Shown here: positions 1 through 11,013 of the stretch, piece by piece
How the letters are laid out: each line of letters begins with the position of its first letter
How positions within the stretch are numbered: position 1 is the first letter of the stretch
Source of the DNA: Endomychus coccineus
Lineage: Eukaryota > Arthropoda > Insecta > Coleoptera > Endomychidae
DNA: 64,000 bases
Direction of reading: 5' to 3'
NCBI GenBank assembly: GCA_958510875.1
Contig: OY294069.1
Span: 177,116,868-177,180,867, forward strand
Position numbers and translations under genes: made by a program
Notes under the pieces: model-generated
The model's input: only the letters and a program-made list of their open reading frames with translations
The model's database searches: none
What the model was told of the DNA's origin: nothing

Positions 1-3000
1 AATCATTAAATAAAAAAACGAGTCTCAACAATGATTGTCAAGTAATCCAATATATATATTTCCTCTATCTTAAGACATCCTAGTCCATCTCACTTATTAT
101 TTCATTACAATTAATGAAAGGTAGTGAAGGAGTGAAGTTTAAGATATTGAAATGATGTCAAAGATCTAGAGCTAACGATAAAATTGTTTCCAGTTCCCAT
201 CCAATTAAAGAACACATGGATGGTTGAGTTCAACCAGGGTTTTCTTCACAGTTTTATTAGCAACTCAGTTTTTAATGTAAAGGGTAAGTACTGCTCCAAT
301 CACATCTGAATAATTCCTCAGTGAATACGAAAAGAAAATTATGGAACAGTGACACGTTGTACTGAAGGGCAGCACTAGGAAACTGTTCTGGCAAAATCAA
401 CATTTTTGGAGCTTCAAATAATACAATAATATGAAACTATTGCTGATTTCTGTACATGACTGACCGTTTATAAAACTAGTTCAAAACAAGAACGAGAATA
501 AAAACTATGAATCAAATGCCAACGATTGCTTAGACATTTTACAGACAAAGAAGTGACATATGACAGAAGCATTCCCAACAAAATTGTTATTTCCGGCATA
601 ATTTAAATTTGAGAGCTTTGTAACTTCTACAGTATACCGAATTTGGTGAAAACTATCAACTAATGTTGGACCATTGCCAAACAAAAGGCAGTCATTCTTC
701 ATTCATGTTGGCAGTTCCCCATTTCTCTAATTCCTCGGATTATTTCTCGTAATTTGGTATTACTACGGGATTCCCTTGGTAAAGATATTCATCACATTGG
801 CTGGCAAAAGCCAACTGGAAACCAATGAATAGGTATTCATACATCATTCATTTTTATCTCTATAGTTACGAGAATAACTTCGTTCAAAAATAGCTATTTC
901 CGATGTAATTTCTAATTGTTTGTTTGGGTAATCGAATGGTGATCTATATTCTATCATCGAAATAAAACAATCAATAAAATGGGCATTAATGTACACTATG
1001 AATGCTACAATATTAAAGTTAGGTAATGATGTATTGTTTATGAACATATATTTACATTCCTACTTATGTCATAGTCCACTTACGCTCAACATTCTATCAA
1101 CTAATACTACTAATTTGATACGAAAGCATCATGTATGCGTTGAGTGAGTGATATGAATGAAACAGAAACATACAGTTCGACTATAAAATCAGATAAAAGA
1201 GATTGAAAATATGTAAATTTCACGATTATATTTTTCAAACGCACCTTTGTATGAGCTCGGTTCAGAACGTTTCAGAATTTCGCGAAATGATTGAGAAACG
1301 AGCAACAAAATCCCACGATCATATACTAGTATGTAGGATTGTGAAAACCCAGCTTCTCGATAGTATAATTGAAACTTAATTCGCCAAATATGTACCCTCT
1401 TCAAGTTATCCTTATGATTGAACGATTTGGATGGATTTACTGTAAGATTCCAGGAGGTTTTCCTTATTTGTCGAAATATCGAGATGTATAATCAACTTGC
1501 GGTGCTTCAACAGAGGTCACTTCTGAAGGGGTGAAATATAAAGCTCTACATATTTCTCGGTATGGTGTAATTCCGGGAACGAAAATTGAATAACTTGACA
1601 TCAGTAACTATAACATTAAGGAATGGATAGGTAGAAAGAAGGTCCGCTCGAATCCTCATTCACCATAGAATTTATTTGCAAAAAGAATGTGAAACTACCA
1701 AGAGTTAACTGCGGTTTCGATTTGCTAGGTCTATGAGGCAACCCTTAGATCTAGGTATCACAGCTGGTCAAAATATTGATGCCTAGGAAAAAACTGGAAT
1801 ATCTTACATCAATTAGATTTCTCACAACTGTCACTCATTTGTCACATTGCCAGAAGTAACGAAAATTGAATAGGTAACGAGCTGTTATCAAATGTTCTAC
1901 ACGACAAGGTTTTTCTCCCCAAAGCATCAAGTATCAGCTACATTGAGTCTTAATCGGTGGTGAAAGATTGATCAAAATGGTTTCCAATAAGGCAAGAATC
2001 TTTGGATTACGCTAGAACAGGAAGGATGATGGAAGTTGGGAGTCGAGAAAATTGGCTTTGTTGAGGATTTCGTATTCAGATAAAAGCTTCCGCTGAATCA
2101 TCCACGAATATTTGGGCATGGATGAAGTAAGTGCATGGGGGTTCCCAATCAACTCTCAGCAGTTCAGCGTTCTATGTGGAGAAAACCCTGTGGACATGCT
2201 GAGGACAATTATGACAGAAAATGGAACCATGTTTCTCTACTATGAGTCTTTGTTCAATAGGAAGTCTATGGAATGGAGACGGAAAGAAGAAGCACCACCA
2301 AGAAAGTTAAGGATCGTTCAGTAGACTAAACGTATGATGTTCGTGAGAGTATTCTTGAGTTCATAAAATGCAATACTACATTTAATAGGCATATTATGCA
2401 ACATTCCTGATAAATTACGATAAAATGTTCCGAAGAACAGATTCCATAACATAGCTATTGCATGTTGGTGAAGGTTGCAGTAACATTTTGAAGACAAAAC
2501 CGTATGAATATTTTTTTCAAGGGTATTGAATTCTTGCAAAAATGGTCTAATAAGTAATTTGATGTCAGGGTATATTATATTGAAAAATTAAAGGTAATGG
2601 GTAACCTCCTGGTACCGGAAACCGAATAAAACCTGGTAGGCGTGATTGTCTAAGCACTATTTCATATACAGAATTCAGTGTTGATCCTGCATCAGTGGTT
2701 CAAGCCAAAGCGGTAATCCGGATTCATATAGCTTGGGTTAGAAACTCCAAGCGGCAAGGCTTTCACAGTTCCTACCTGGATTTGTTCGGGAACCGGTAGT
2801 GGGAGACTAGCCACAGCGAAAATAAAATAAAATTTTCAGTCACGCTGCCTTCTTTATCAATATAACGGATCTATACTAGGAATGTAAATTGCATTAGGTA
2901 CATCCAATTTTACTAGGTATAATCTATAGAATATAGAAATACGTGAGTAAATCATTTAGATTTTACAACAATCTATTATAACACATTGACTTTCAATAAT

Positions 3001-3141
3001 TCTGGAAGAGTCTAAAATGCAACATTGCCAACAGTTTTTTTTAATTTTTTGTTGAATCGTTGGAATATGATGGTTGTGTCCCTTAGACTCAAAAATATCC
3101 AGTACTTACTTTTATTCATCGACGTGTCTGTATTAGATACA
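1..3141. other. Intron or flank downstream of Osiris gene A exon 1, no gene seen
   Basis: No coding exon could be supported here on either strand. The stretch should be the first part of the intron that follows the minus-strand exon ending at 3159. I looked for the expected transmembrane exon of an Osiris gene (alternating Ala/Leu/Ile/Lys after a phase-1 acceptor) and did not find it, so it probably lies left of the window. A less AT-rich island at about 2640-2830 looks like an old dispersed repeat of unknown class. Confidence 0.5.
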
Positions 3142-3158
3142 TTAAATTATTATATTAC

Positions 3159-3555
3159 CTTCTTCAACCTCAAACGCGGGAGCCATGTTGAATTTGACGG
3201 TCCTCGATTGGAAGAATTCAATTATTTTGTCATACAGAACATCATTCAGTCGCAAACTGCGTTCGGCAAAATCATCTGGCAGATCAGCTTCCGTTAAATT
3301 ACTGATAAATTTCGGGTTCCTTCCAATTTCCACCATGTCGTACAGAACCATCGGCGATTCGGTCACGATGGTTTCGTTCAGCAGATCCAGCGTCCTCTCT
3401 TTGATGCAAACGAACGGGTATTTGTGATTGGTCAAACATTTTCTAAAAGCTGCGATAGTTTTGTATACTAAAGGATCGTGGGCGGCACTGTGATGTATCA
3501 AAGCACAGAATGTCACTATAGTAATGAGTATTTTTCCTGTCGAAACACTATTCAT
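3159..3555 (-). CDS. Osiris family gene A, first coding exon (partial gene)
   Basis: This is the 5' coding exon of an Osiris (DUF1676) gene. Osiris proteins are small insect secretory/endosomal membrane proteins active in cuticle-secreting cells. The exon encodes 132 residues plus one base. Residues 1-25 form a signal peptide with hydrophobic core ITIVTFCALI. The family's paired cysteines are at residues 40 and 50, followed by the KER motif and the start of DUF1676. It ends at a GTAATA donor after two Glu codons in phase 1, the phase used before the transmembrane exon in genes B and C. That exon is missing from 1-3141, so the gene continues left of the window. The start is the first ATG after a TATA box at 3602-3608. 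Family assignment is strong; which numbered Osiris it is cannot be told. Confidence 0.87.
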
Positions 3556-3601
3556 GATGGCGATTTTTTCCTAACTGGCGTACGTAGAAGCGACAAATTG
3601 T

Positions 3602-3608
3602 TTATATA
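3602..3608 (-). promoter_or_regulatory. TATA box of Osiris gene A
   Basis: TATATAA on the minus strand lies about 45 bases before the ATG at 3555. A CCAGTT initiator-like sequence follows some 30 bases downstream, leaving a short 5' UTR. This is a positional inference. Confidence 0.55.
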
Positions 3609-4290
3609 ATGCTGAGAACAACGGACCGTGTCAACATTAACAATTGCGATTATTAATTCGCAAGGATTCCCTAATGCACTCGAAGTAGATAATTTGCCTC
3701 GTGTTTTATGTCTGGGTACGTTACCTTAATGTAATATTTTATGGTCTCTTTACTTTGTGTTACCAACAAAATTGTATCTAGATGAAGCCTGATGTGAACT
3801 TTATCTACCTAACTGTAGACATCCAACCCCTGGCTTTGAAAAATACATAATCATAAGAATATTAATGAGCGTCTATCTCATGTATGCATTTAAAGAAATT
3901 ATATTTTAGATAACTTCATAATCATCAACTCATAAATCAAGCGATAATATAAAAATAGGTTGCAAAATGAGCGTGTTTTTTACACTCCGTGTGCAAAAAT
4001 AGCACGTCGTTTTACTTCGTAGTTACGAAAAAATAAAATTTTCTTCACGTTTCATTTTCATTTAGATAGTTTCAAAGCCATTTTCCTTCGTTTCTTTGAC
4101 AATAACCAGAAAATATAAATTTAGTCCAATTTCCATATTTCTAAGTAAATTCAGTCCCACTGATAAAATCATTCTACGTAAATTGATTTCCGGGTTTCAA
4201 TATAATTCTCAGAATATCCTTAGAAATGAGTGTTGAGATTAGCGAGATTACAATATTTACATTATACATCAACAAAGTTAGATTAGTGGG
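3609..4290. other. Intergenic, no gene seen
   Basis: AT-rich sequence upstream of Osiris gene A, ending where the first TTAGG array begins. No coding or RNA feature could be supported. Confidence 0.5.
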
Positions 4291-4317
4291 TTAGGTTAGG
4301 TTAGGTTAGGTTAGGTT
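4291..4317 (+). repeat. TTAGG telomere-type array, 5' edge of retroelement block
   Basis: Five perfect TTAGG units followed by TTATG, directly before the unique sequence of element S1. TTAGG is the ancestral insect telomere repeat. The array marks the left junction of the retroelement block with ordinary DNA. Confidence 0.9.
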
Positions 4318-5217
4318 ATGTTCCTGGAAAACAGGAGCCTCTTCTCTTGTGCGGAGCCTGAAAACCGCAACCAGTCAAGGGCAGGAGTAGACATGCTCCC
4401 GCGGACCAACAGGCACCCAGACCCCGGATAGAATGTGGGACTCCCAGTCACATGTTCCTGACAAGAGCGTGACGGATAGATTGCGGCTGATACGGAGAAC
4501 CATATGTTCCGGAAGAGTAAGTTATCTCATCATAGATAACTTACTGAAACATACAGGAAAAATCGACAAACTGATTCAGTACTGAAACACAGGTACCTTA
4601 ATATTGGGAAAAACAATATTTTGGTACAAAACGAGACACCACAGGAAACATCCATAGCGTGATGGAGTACTGGAAACCCAGAAACCAGAGCAACATGGTT
4701 AAAATGAAACAGTCAGGAACCGATAGAATACTGAGACTGAGGGTACCTTAATATTGTGGAAAAGCAATATTTCGGTACAGATACATACAGGAAAGATCCA
4801 TAACGTGTTCGAGTACTGAAATCCCAGAAACCGTAACATCGGTAAAAAACGAAACATAGGAAGTTATCCACAGAGGATAAATTACTAAGACAGAAAATAC
4901 TGTAAAATTGGGTATCAACCATATTACGGTATAATCATAAACGTGAACATCAACGTATACAACAAATGTAGATATTTACGTTTAATCAACGTAAATATCA
5001 CCATTAAACATCAAAAGAAACTCAGTTCGATATAACATCGACAAACAAAGAGAAAGACGCAGTCCATATCCTGAAGTAATATGATAAACGGTCCCGGGAT
5101 ATGGATGAAGATCGGAAAGGTCTTAGCAGGTATGCTCTAATAAACTTGAGTGAGTCCTGAAGTGATAGAAAAAGCTGACGGTGTGCTTGAAGCATTTCCT
5201 CTCCACAGAAAAAAAAA
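4318..5217 (+). mobile_element. Short non-autonomous telomere-repeat retroelement S1
   Basis: A unit of about 0.9 kb, bounded by TTAGG repeats on the left and by nine A residues followed by GGTTAGG on the right. It has no plausible protein. Its last 160 bases match the 3' UTR of the long element L1 (10836-11013), including the final CATTTCCTCTCCACAG before poly(A), so it probably moved using that element's machinery. The body contains stem-loops at 4517-4544, 4593-4627, 4743-4778, 4864-4880, 4897-4932 and 4971-4999, and one in the shared tail at 5064-5104. Compared with S2 it lacks about 60 bases near 4375. It is not tRNA-derived as far as I can see, so it is not an ordinary SINE. Confidence 0.75.
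5064..5104 (+). other. Shared 3'-tail stem-loop in S1
   Basis: CCATATCC (5064-5071) pairs with GGATATGG (5097-5104). The same stem occurs in S2 (11907-11946). In L1 (10843-10884) one pair changes from U-A to C-G on both sides, though L1 also has an extra base. Stem-loops in LINE 3' tails are known to be read by the element's reverse transcriptase, so this is a candidate RT recognition structure. Confidence 0.55.
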
Positions 5218-5251
5218 GGTTAGGTTAGGTTAGGTTAGGTTAGGGTAGGGT

Positions 5252-5320
5252 CCCCTCCTAGGAGTCATATCACCTTGTCGTTGGTGGAGGGGCTGAGTAC
5301 CTGTGACCTCAGAGGCTATA
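5252..5320 (+). ncRNA. Possible HDV-like ribozyme fold at L1 5' end
   Basis: The first element-specific bases CCCCTCC (5252-5258) can pair with GGAGGGG (5286-5292). Between them is a 3-bp stem ACC/GGT with an 8-base loop (5272-5285). A CTGAG/CTCAG stem (5293-5312) follows directly, then GGCTATA. This order resembles P1, P3-L3, P1' and P4 of HDV-like ribozymes, which define the 5' ends of R2 and several other non-LTR elements. L2 keeps the first two pairings (12124-12164) with one mismatch. I could not place a convincing P2, and the P4-like stem is not kept in L2, so this is only a candidate. Confidence 0.35.
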
Positions 5321-5724
5321 CCGGTAGGTTTACCACGCCGGGCCGCCCAGGAAGTGAACAGGGAAACCAAGAAATGACTCAACCTCCCAGGGAAAGCGTC
5401 GTTAAAAACGCTACGGGGGTGTCGACCCGTGGAACAGAGATCCCTAGCTGCTAGTGGAAGCTTATCAACCACTCGCTAAAACCGGAAGGCCGGACCTCAG
5501 TTCGAACCACTGGATGGTAAGCCAGAGAGGAGTGTGCTGAGAATCTGGAGACGGGGAGCTTGCCTTAATTGGCCGGCTCGCGAGGCATAAACCTCTATAA
5601 AAAACCGACAGCGAAGTCGTGAAAACCTGTGGAAACAGGGCGAAATCCACAGTATATAGCCTTACCCAAGCATGCGGGGCTCTGCAGGGGTGGACTAATT
5701 TCCCTTGCGCATCGTGGGAAAACA

Positions 5725-7903
5725 ATGAATATGACAAATCAAAACAAACTAAACTCTAAATCTGATAACGAACGCAAAAGTAAAAGGACATCCACAGGCA
5801 ACGGAAAGGACACCGAGAACAATGAAGTCGGAACAGGATACATGACTGATTCCGATTTTTATGCGACCCTTTTTTCGAATAATTCGAAAGAAAGGAATAC
5901 CACGAGAAACCAGGTGAATCCCCTGGTTCTCACAGAATCCCCAAGGAAACATAAGAACGTGTATGTCCGTTCCAAAACTGGGATTAGCAATTCTCCGTCG
6001 AACAAGGGAGAAAGAGAAACAAGAATAACAGTCGTCGACTCATCGTCGGGATCGGAGATATTTCTATCTCCGATAAATAACAGACTTAATAACTGTCAAG
6101 ATTCTACAATAGAAAAAATGAAAAAGTTGACACCAAAGACAAAACAGCGCTGTCCAACTAAGTTGGAACAGCTCGTCCAAGCTGAACAGGAAGGAACGGA
6201 TCTGTTAGAAAATACAGAATCCGTACTTAGACAACTACATTCGTATATAAAAGACCAGAGAAATGTACATCTCACAGTTAAAAAAGCTGTAGAGTCATTA
6301 GTTCAAGGTCATAGAGACCTCAAGAGATCCTTTGAGACCATTGGAAAAACAAGAAGATCTTATACGGAAGAACTCACAAACAAGGTCACATCATTAAATT
6401 TGAAGCTAGATAGAGCTGAAAATCAAAACACCAAAATTGAACCTCTGCAAAATAAGATTGCATATCTAGAGGACCAACTACGAAATGACAAGTCAAATAC
6501 ATCTTCTGACTCCTTAGCAAACCAAACTCAAGTTCCTAATAAGGTAGACTCGTCCACTCAAACCAGAAACGAGACTGAAGAAGAAAAGGAGATATTAGAT
6601 GTATTATCAGCCTCTTCTGAGGAAAAATCATTCATACATATGAAAGATATTTTATGTAGGGATTGGCCGGAAGAATCGTTTCAGGTATCCAAATCGATTG
6701 AGGTTGATATAATGACGGCCCCTAGCAACAGAGACCTGGTTGTGTTCGTTCCTAAAGACATATCAGAGGCGAAAGGATTAGCCAAAAAATTTATGGACAC
6801 GTTCATAGGCGAGTAACTACGCAAACCAAGATAGGGAACGGCTCCAGACAGCTGCAGTCCCAATCGAAAAATATCCATTACGCTTTTACGGATAACGCGA
6901 AAGAAAATGAAACCCCAACGGAGGGAATAATATACGAGTCGCTAAACAAAATAAAGGACCTAGCATTATCACAGGGTAGGAAATATATAGGACTCCCGAG
7001 CATGAACAATTACGGGAACGATATCATAAGAAAAATTAGTGAGTACTTATTTAGAGGTACCGATATAAGTATGTATTGAAATCTACGGGAAGAAGAAAAA
7101 ACCCTTATCATATGCAGAAAAAGCAGGCATAACCCGACCTATAACAGATAGGAAGGGAACACAAATTGCAAAAAAGAGACAATTCAATACAGAGGCAATT
7201 CTCATAAAGGCGAATGGAGTCTCATATAAAGACCTCGTCAATAAAGTGAAAAAAGAAATAAACCCGTCGGCGTTGGACGTGCAAATATCGTCAATGCATA
7301 AAACAAAAGAAGGAAACATCCTATTGCAAATAGCAAACGGAAAAGAAAAAGCTGATAGTCTAAGGGAAGCAATTAACAAGAAATGCGGCAGACATCAGGC
7401 TTCTACTATCAGCAATAATAGGATAGTGTTACATATGAAGAGACTGGAGATTTCCACTACAAAACAAGAAATTGCGGAGGAGCTTACATTGAAATTAGCC
7501 TCTCCCATACTAGAATCAGACATAACCTCACTCAGGCCGGCATTTGGAGATCGCCAAAATGCAACATTAGTGCTGGAAAAAGATCTGGCAAAAAAATTAA
7601 TCGACCTTAAACATATATATATATATAGGATGGTCCAGATGCCAAATCGAAGAAAGGATCGAAAGATCAGAGTGTAGAAAATGTTTGGAGTTTGGTCATA
7701 CCGACACAAATTGCAAAGGACCCGATAGGAGAGAGCAGTGTAGGAACTGCACTAAGGAAGGACACATTGCGAGATTCTGCCCAAATTACGCGTTTTGCTA
7801 CAAATGCAAGACGGAGAGACACAACGCTTTTGAAAGAAAATGCAGAGGCAAGAAGACAATCAATATCTCGCGCATGAGGAAAGATGAAAGTTCTTCAAAT
7901 TAA
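5725..7903 (+). pseudogene. L1 ORF1 (gag-like, three zinc knuckles), frame-broken
   Basis: The ORF1 RNA-binding protein of the L1 element, now split across frames. The first piece runs from ATG 5725 to a stop at 6816; it is polar, with coiled-coil-like Lys/Glu stretches. A second piece (about 6888-7079, FTDNAKENE onward) ends at TGA, and a third (about 7080-7677) holds the gag core. The last piece (about 7673-7903) has three zinc knuckles: CRKC-H-C and CRNC-H-C of form CX2CX4HX4C, and CYKC-H-C of form CX2CX4HX5C. The break before the knuckles coincides with a TA microsatellite at 7614-7627, so slippage there is the likely cause. The final piece overlaps ORF2 by 20 bases, as in related elements. 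I give no joined sequence; the frames are inferred from family layout. Confidence 0.8.
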
Positions 7904-10796
7904 TGTTAATAATTGTAAGGAATCCCATTATTTGATACAAGCAACCGCAATGGAACTGAAAGCGGAAATAATATTGATCAGCGAGCCTAACAGCAAAGTA
8001 TCAAATAATATGGGCTGTTATATGGATATCCATTCTAAATCCGCAATTAAATTGAACAACAACGACCTCGTAATATATAAATCAGGAGCAGGAGAAGGGT
8101 TCTCATGGATAGAAACAAAGGACATGAGGATATACAGTGTATATTTCTCTCCGAATACAACATTGAACGAGTTTGAGACTGCACTGTTACGTCTATCTAG
8201 ACACATCAGGGTATCAAATAAGGAAATCCTAGTAGGAGGTGATTTTAACTCGAAATCGGTTGATTGGGGATCCCCAAAAACCGATGCTAGAGGAGCATTG
8301 GTATCGGAATGGATGGCACAGTGCAATCTGGTACTACTAAACAAAGGAACAAGTCCAACTTTCGAAAGACATAATTCATCGTCCATAATAGACTTAACTT
8401 TTGCTTCTGTAAAATTGGCCCCCTCCATTACAAGTTGGTCAGTACTGGGGATAGAAACTTTGAGCGATCATAACGCGATAATGATTGAGATATGTAAACC
8501 TATGAAACTAAGTAGATTTTCTACCATAGGATGGAATACAAACAAACTAGACAAGAACAACGCAATCAGTTCATTGAAGAACACAATATCTCAAGTCAAA
8601 AACGTCGTGGACCTAACAAATTGCATGCGGAAGGCATGCAAGGCCTCGATGCCCAGTAAAATTAGCCATAACAGGTTTAAACCAGCGTACTGGTGGACTG
8701 TAAACATCGCTGACATGAGAAAGGAATGTATTATGAAAAGGAGACAAGTGTCTAAGCTAAACAGAATCAATGCGTCACAAGCGAATAAAGACGCAGCTAT
8801 AGACGTGTATAAAGCTTCCAAAAAAGCCCTAAGACTCGAGATCAACAGGTCAAAAAGAGCTTGCTGGAAAGCTTTATGCTCTGACATAGATAATGACCCA
8901 TGGGGAAACGCATACAGGATAGCCACGAGGAGATTACATGGCTCTCCTCAACCACATAATATCACCTTTGACATGGCCCAAGAAATCACAAAGATTCTAT
9001 TTCCAGTACATGGGGATTTCGAAAGAAGAGAGATAAATCCTTCCGAAATTGTTCTATTCACAAAAGAAGAACTCGATCTAGCATCTAGAAGACTAAGAAA
9101 TAAAAGCGCCGCAGGATTAGATCAAATCCCTGCGGAAATTATCAAAATAGCCATCAGTGAATTTCCGGAAGAAATACTGATGGTAATGAATCGAGCATTA
9201 GAAACAGGAGAATTTCCAGAGGCCTGGAAAAAGGCTAAGGTTATCCTGCTAAAAAAACCAAACAAACCGGAAGGCTCCCCGGCATCATACAGGCCTATAT
9301 GCCTTCTAAACGTATTAGATAAAACCCTAGAGCATCTAATCTTGACCAGACTACAAACGAGTTTGGAAGCAAAAAACATATTGTCGGAAAGACAGTTTGG
9401 ATTCCGTAAAGGAATGTCAACACTGGACGCCATCAGATCATTAAATGAGAAACTAACGCCGGTGTTTACGGGTCCATGGCATCATAGGAAAATAGGCTGT
9501 ATTGTAACACTCGACATCCAAAACGCCTTTAACTCAGCGTCTTGGAAAGTAATACTTGATAAACTGGACGAAATAGATATAGATCCAGATATCAAAAGAC
9601 TGATAGGGAGTTACCTCCAAAACAGGAAAATAAGGATCGAATTCGAGGGAATATCCTCGGAAAGTTCCATTAACAGCGGTGTGCCACAAGGTTCGATCCT
9701 GGGTCCCACACTTTGGAACATCCAATATAACGGAGTTCTAGAGGTTGAACTACCCGAAGGAGTAACAACAGTCGGATTCGCAGACGATCTTGCGGTAGTA
9801 GCAATTGCCAGAAACCACGAAGAATTGGTGGAAAAGGTCAACGGAGCAATAAGGAACATAAGTTATTGGCTCGAAGAAAAAGGCTTAACATTGGCCGCGA
9901 GTAAAACAGAGGCGGTTCTAATAACTACCAAGAGGGTAAAACCAAGGATATCTTTCAAGGTTAAAGATGAAAACATAACACCTCAAGAATCTGTTAAATA
10001 CTTAGGAGTTTGGCTTGATACCAAGTTGACTTACAAAACACACTTGAACTATGCAGTGGAAAAAACATCAAAGGTTGCGGTGGCATTAAACAATCTTATG
10101 CCTAACGTTGGAGGACCAACAAGCAGTAAGAGAAGACTGATAAACTCAGTGGCTATATCAACAGCCCTTTACGCCGCCCCAATTTGGCATATGGCCACAA
10201 GGTATAAGAATATGAGAGATAAACTCAACTCTCTTGGAAGGAGGCTGAACATAAGGACATGTAGCGCATATCGCACTACATCAAGCGAAGCAGTTGAAGT
10301 ACTGGCCGATTCGCCTCCGCTCCACCTTATTGCGTTAGAACGCAAAGAAACATATGAAGGAACCTCTAAGATCGAGGCAAGACGAAACCTAATGAGTAGG
10401 TGGCAAGAGAGATGGAATAATACCTCGAAAGCTTCACATACAAGAAACATCATACCTAACATAGAAACATGGTTGAACCGTAAACATGGTCAAGTTAATT
10501 ATTATTTAACACAGGTGCTGACAGGTCACGGATGCTTTCGGAAATACCTACACAGATTCAAAATAATAGAAGACGACAAATGTACTTACTGTGGGGAAAT
10601 AGATACTCCTCACCATACTATTATTGATTGCCCTAGATGGAACATAGAGAGACAGGGCATTCAAAACTTCCAACATAACAATATTAACATAAGAACCATA
10701 GTTGATAGAATGTTACAAGATAAAGAATCATGGATTATATGCGAAAGCATAATAAGACGGATAATCAAGACTAAAGAAGAGGAAGAAATAGACTAA
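7884..10796 (+). CDS. L1 ORF2: endonuclease-reverse transcriptase of R1-group LINE
   Basis: An intact 970-residue polyprotein that nicks target DNA and copies the element RNA by target-primed reverse transcription. The N-terminal APE-type endonuclease shows ISEPN (catalytic Glu, residues 33-37), GGDFNSKS near residue 118, SIIDLTF near 168 and LSDHNA near 193. The central reverse transcriptase shows the GLDQIPAE block, YRPICLLN, QFGFRKG, DIQNAFNSASW with a catalytic Asp, SGVPQGSILGP, and the active-site FADD at residues 632-635, then KYLGVWLD. The C-terminus has a CX2CX7HX4C-type motif (CTYCGE to HHTIIDC), typical of this group. The start ATG overlaps the zinc-knuckle frame of ORF1. No internal stop or frameshift is present, in contrast to ORF1. 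TTAGG arrays on both sides fit a telomere-repeat target. Confidence 0.93.
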   Translation: MKVLQINVNNCKESHYLIQATAMELKAEIILISEPNSKVSNNMGCYMDIHSKSAIKLNNNDLVIYKSGAGEGFSWIETKDMRIYSVYFSPNTTLNEFETALLRLSRHIRVSNKEILVGGDFNSKSVDWGSPKTDARGALVSEWMAQCNLVLLNKGTSPTFERHNSSSIIDLTFASVKLAPSITSWSVLGIETLSDHNAIMIEICKPMKLSRFSTIGWNTNKLDKNNAISSLKNTISQVKNVVDLTNCMRKACKASMPSKISHNRFKPAYWWTVNIADMRKECIMKRRQVSKLNRINASQANKDAAIDVYKASKKALRLEINRSKRACWKALCSDIDNDPWGNAYRIATRRLHGSPQPHNITFDMAQEITKILFPVHGDFERREINPSEIVLFTKEELDLASRRLRNKSAAGLDQIPAEIIKIAISEFPEEILMVMNRALETGEFPEAWKKAKVILLKKPNKPEGSPASYRPICLLNVLDKTLEHLILTRLQTSLEAKNILSERQFGFRKGMSTLDAIRSLNEKLTPVFTGPWHHRKIGCIVTLDIQNAFNSASWKVILDKLDEIDIDPDIKRLIGSYLQNRKIRIEFEGISSESSINSGVPQGSILGPTLWNIQYNGVLEVELPEGVTTVGFADDLAVVAIARNHEELVEKVNGAIRNISYWLEEKGLTLAASKTEAVLITTKRVKPRISFKVKDENITPQESVKYLGVWLDTKLTYKTHLNYAVEKTSKVAVALNNLMPNVGGPTSSKRRLINSVAISTALYAAPIWHMATRYKNMRDKLNSLGRRLNIRTCSAYRTTSSEAVEVLADSPPLHLIALERKETYEGTSKIEARRNLMSRWQERWNNTSKASHTRNIIPNIETWLNRKHGQVNYYLTQVLTGHGCFRKYLHRFKIIEDDKCTYCGEIDTPHHTIIDCPRWNIERQGIQNFQHNNINIRTIVDRMLQDKESWIICESIIRRIIKTKEEEEID

Positions 10797-11013
10797 AACA
10801 GTATCATCAGTAATACATAGATTAGACAATCAACGAGACGATCCATACCCTGAAGTTATGCGAAAAGCGGTTCCGGGGTAATGGATAGAAAAGGAGAGGT
10901 TTTAGCAGGTATGCTTAAATAGATAAGTTAGTCCTGCACTACCAGGAGTGATAGAAGAGGAGCTTCTGGTGTGCATCAAGCATTTCCTCTCCACAGAAAA
11001 AAAAAAAAAAAAA
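10797..11013 (+). other. L1 3' UTR and poly(A) tail
   Basis: About 200 non-coding bases and 17 A. From about 10836 onward it is homologous to the tails of S1 and S2, including the GCAGGTATGCT block and the last bases before poly(A). It contains the CCATACCC / GGGGTAATGG stem. Confidence 0.75.

Larger units (their letters stand above)
5218..11013 (+). mobile_element. Telomere-repeat-associated non-LTR retrotransposon L1 (R1/TRAS/SART-like)
   Basis: A long non-LTR element from a TTAGG array (5218-5247) to a run of 17 A residues (10997-11013) that joins directly to GGTTAGG. Layout: 5' UTR 5252-5724, ORF1 region 5725-7903 (broken), ORF2 7884-10796, 3' UTR 10797-10996. The sense strand lies with TTAGG, the orientation known for SART elements; TRAS elements use the opposite strand. 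Because ORF2 is intact while ORF1 is broken, the copy is recent but probably not autonomous now. Unlike known members of this group it sits inside an Osiris gene cluster and not at a visible chromosome end. Confidence 0.88.

Noticed and set aside
2640..2830. tRNA- or SINE-like promoter on the minus strand (GGTTCCCGAAC)
   Set aside because: No convincing A box or cloverleaf could be built around it.
3025..3427. Plus-strand frames opposite Osiris gene A exon 1
   Set aside because: They are shadows of the Osiris exon, with no motif or splice support.
4291..4317. A true chromosome end at the TTAGG array
   Set aside because: The array is only five units, and ordinary genes continue on both sides; it is interior.
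5230..5737. Minus-strand frames over the L1 5' UTR
   Set aside because: They include TTAGG and structured UTR sequence; the region is better explained as non-coding 5' UTR.
8018..9859. Several open frames of 63-136 codons on the minus strand inside L1 ORF2
   Set aside because: They are shadows of the intact plus-strand EN-RT frame and show no motifs of their own.
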